This document shows, piece by piece, positions 47,904 to 48,529 of a stretch of DNA of 48,529 nucleotides (position 1 is the stretch's first letter; each line of letters starts with the position of its first letter). Below the pieces are notes generated by a model, which did no database searches, had not been told where the DNA came from, and saw only the letters and a list, made by a program, of their open reading frames with translations. The translations under genes and the position numbers were made by a program. Source of the DNA: Chryseobacterium contaminans (GTDB taxonomy: Bacteria > Bacteroidota > Bacteroidia > Flavobacteriales > Weeksellaceae); contig NZ_MAYF01000113.1 of NCBI RefSeq assembly GCF_001684955.1, positions 1-48,529 of the forward strand, read 5' to 3'.

Positions 47904-48529
47904 ATGGAACAAAAGAAAATATTGATAATCACCTATTACTGGCCTCCTGCGGGAGGTCCTGGTGTTCAAAGATGGCTGAAGTTCGCTAAATATCTGCCGG
48001 ATTTTGGCTGGAAACCGGTAATCTACACTCCGGAAAACCCAAGCTATCCATTGATGGATGAGACTTTGATGAAGGACGTTCCTGAAAACATTGAAATCGT
48101 AAGAACAAAAATCTGGGAACCTTATCAGCTGGCTGAAAAGCTTAATAAAAGCAATAAAAAATTTAAAGCAGGCCAATTTGATGTTGGTAAAAATCAAAGC
48201 TGGAAATCCAGGCTTTCGATATGGGTAAGAGGTAATTTTTTCATTCCTGATGCCAGAGTTTTCTGGGTAAAACCATCTGTTCAATTTCTGGAAAAATATT
48301 TACAGGACAATAAGATTGATACCATTGTAACTTCCGGGCCACCCCACTCTCTTCATCTGATTGGATTAGGCTTAAAAGATAAATTACCGAATTTAAAATG
48401 GATTGCAGATTTCCGTGATCCATGGACAGAGATTTCTTATTACAAACACCTGAAACTTACCAAGAGTTCAGACAAAAAGCATCGCCAATTGGAAAGCGCT
48501 GTATTCAAAACAGCAGATATTACTCTGGC
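47904..48529 (+). CDS. Glycosyltransferase, N-terminal part (runs off the window)
   Basis: About 208 residues are visible from MEQKKILIITYYWPPAGGPG. VQRWLKFAKYLPDFGWKPVI and the later DTIVTSGPPHSLHLIGLGLK, then WIADFRDPWTEISYY, fit the N-terminal Rossmann domain of GT4/GT-B family glycosyltransferases found in polysaccharide loci. The sugar and acceptor cannot be determined; the nucleotide-sugar-binding C-terminal domain is outside the window. Confidence 0.85.
   Translation, partial: MEQKKILIITYYWPPAGGPGVQRWLKFAKYLPDFGWKPVIYTPENPSYPLMDETLMKDVPENIEIVRTKIWEPYQLAEKLNKSNKKFKAGQFDVGKNQSWKSRLSIWVRGNFFIPDARVFWVKPSVQFLEKYLQDNKIDTIVTSGPPHSLHLIGLGLKDKLPNLKWIADFRDPWTEISYYKHLKLTKSSDKKHRQLESAVFKTADITL

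Noticed and set aside
47865..48284. 139-codon minus-strand ORF over the glycosyltransferase
   Set aside because: Antisense to a clear GT-B N-terminal domain; starts and ends without support.

Overview
The window looks like chromosome from a Chryseobacterium-like member of the Flavobacteriia (Bacteroidota). The DNA is AT-rich. Promoters fit the Bacteroidota pattern TTG-N18..21-TAnnTTTG, and start codons lack Shine-Dalgarno sequences. The gene content includes a Bat aerotolerance operon, a YfhO/DUF4834 pair, a mevalonate-pathway decarboxylase, a type 9 secretion sorting domain and a PNGase F-like protein. This assignment is inference from content; no rRNA or tRNA gene is visible. Most of the window is ordinary core genome.

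Layout. 1-3520: a DUF1543 fragment, a TauE/DUF1634 anion-export pair, a VOC-fold metalloprotein, an NTF2-like secreted protein and mvaD. 3545-6929: an acyl-CoA ligase and an NAD-dependent epimerase lying between two inverted copies of a ~170-bp intergenic repeat. 6985-9247: a compact microviridin-type graspetide (omega-ester/amide RiPP) cluster with a precursor peptide and two ATP-grasp ligases; an intrinsic terminator sits between precursor and ligases. 9362-17058: housekeeping genes (alpha/beta hydrolase, pdxJ, MscS channel, DUF456, ung, GNAT, a MutS2-like protein without Smr domain). 17192-18781: a tightly coupled three-gene operon with an ABC ATPase. 19618-20364: a cobalamin riboswitch with its own promoter, followed by an acyl-CoA thioesterase and a strong terminator. 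22024-24196: a PadR regulator and a PspC-domain membrane protein.

24293-24493 is a self-contained small transcription unit (promoter-like boxes, a 20-codon ORF, a 14-bp-stem terminator) that encodes a strongly amphipathic peptide; I do not recognise it. 25136-29859: a hotdog thioesterase and an isochorismate synthase-like gene separated by a YWKNG-repeat lipoprotein, an ECF sigma factor with a long hydrophobic C-terminal extension, and a beta-barrel-like protein sharing a DTIYV motif with that sigma factor. 30229-39054: marC with a small membrane protein, then the eight-gene moxR-GNAT-DUF58-batABCD operon on the minus strand. 39323-48529: a fibronectin-type secreted protein, a PNGase F-like type 9 secretion substrate, DinB, rlmB, DUF6263, DUF4834, YfhO and the start of a glycosyltransferase.

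The best candidates for new biology are the graspetide cluster (degenerate core-like units, all-Asp acceptors, internal terminator), the 20-aa peptide gene, the riboswitch-thioesterase pairing and the sigma-factor fusion with its barrel partner. Several genes (ung, mscS, the mutS2-like gene, batC and perhaps DUF1543) have an exact TAnnTTTG box ending 4-6 nt before the start codon, which predicts leaderless mRNAs.
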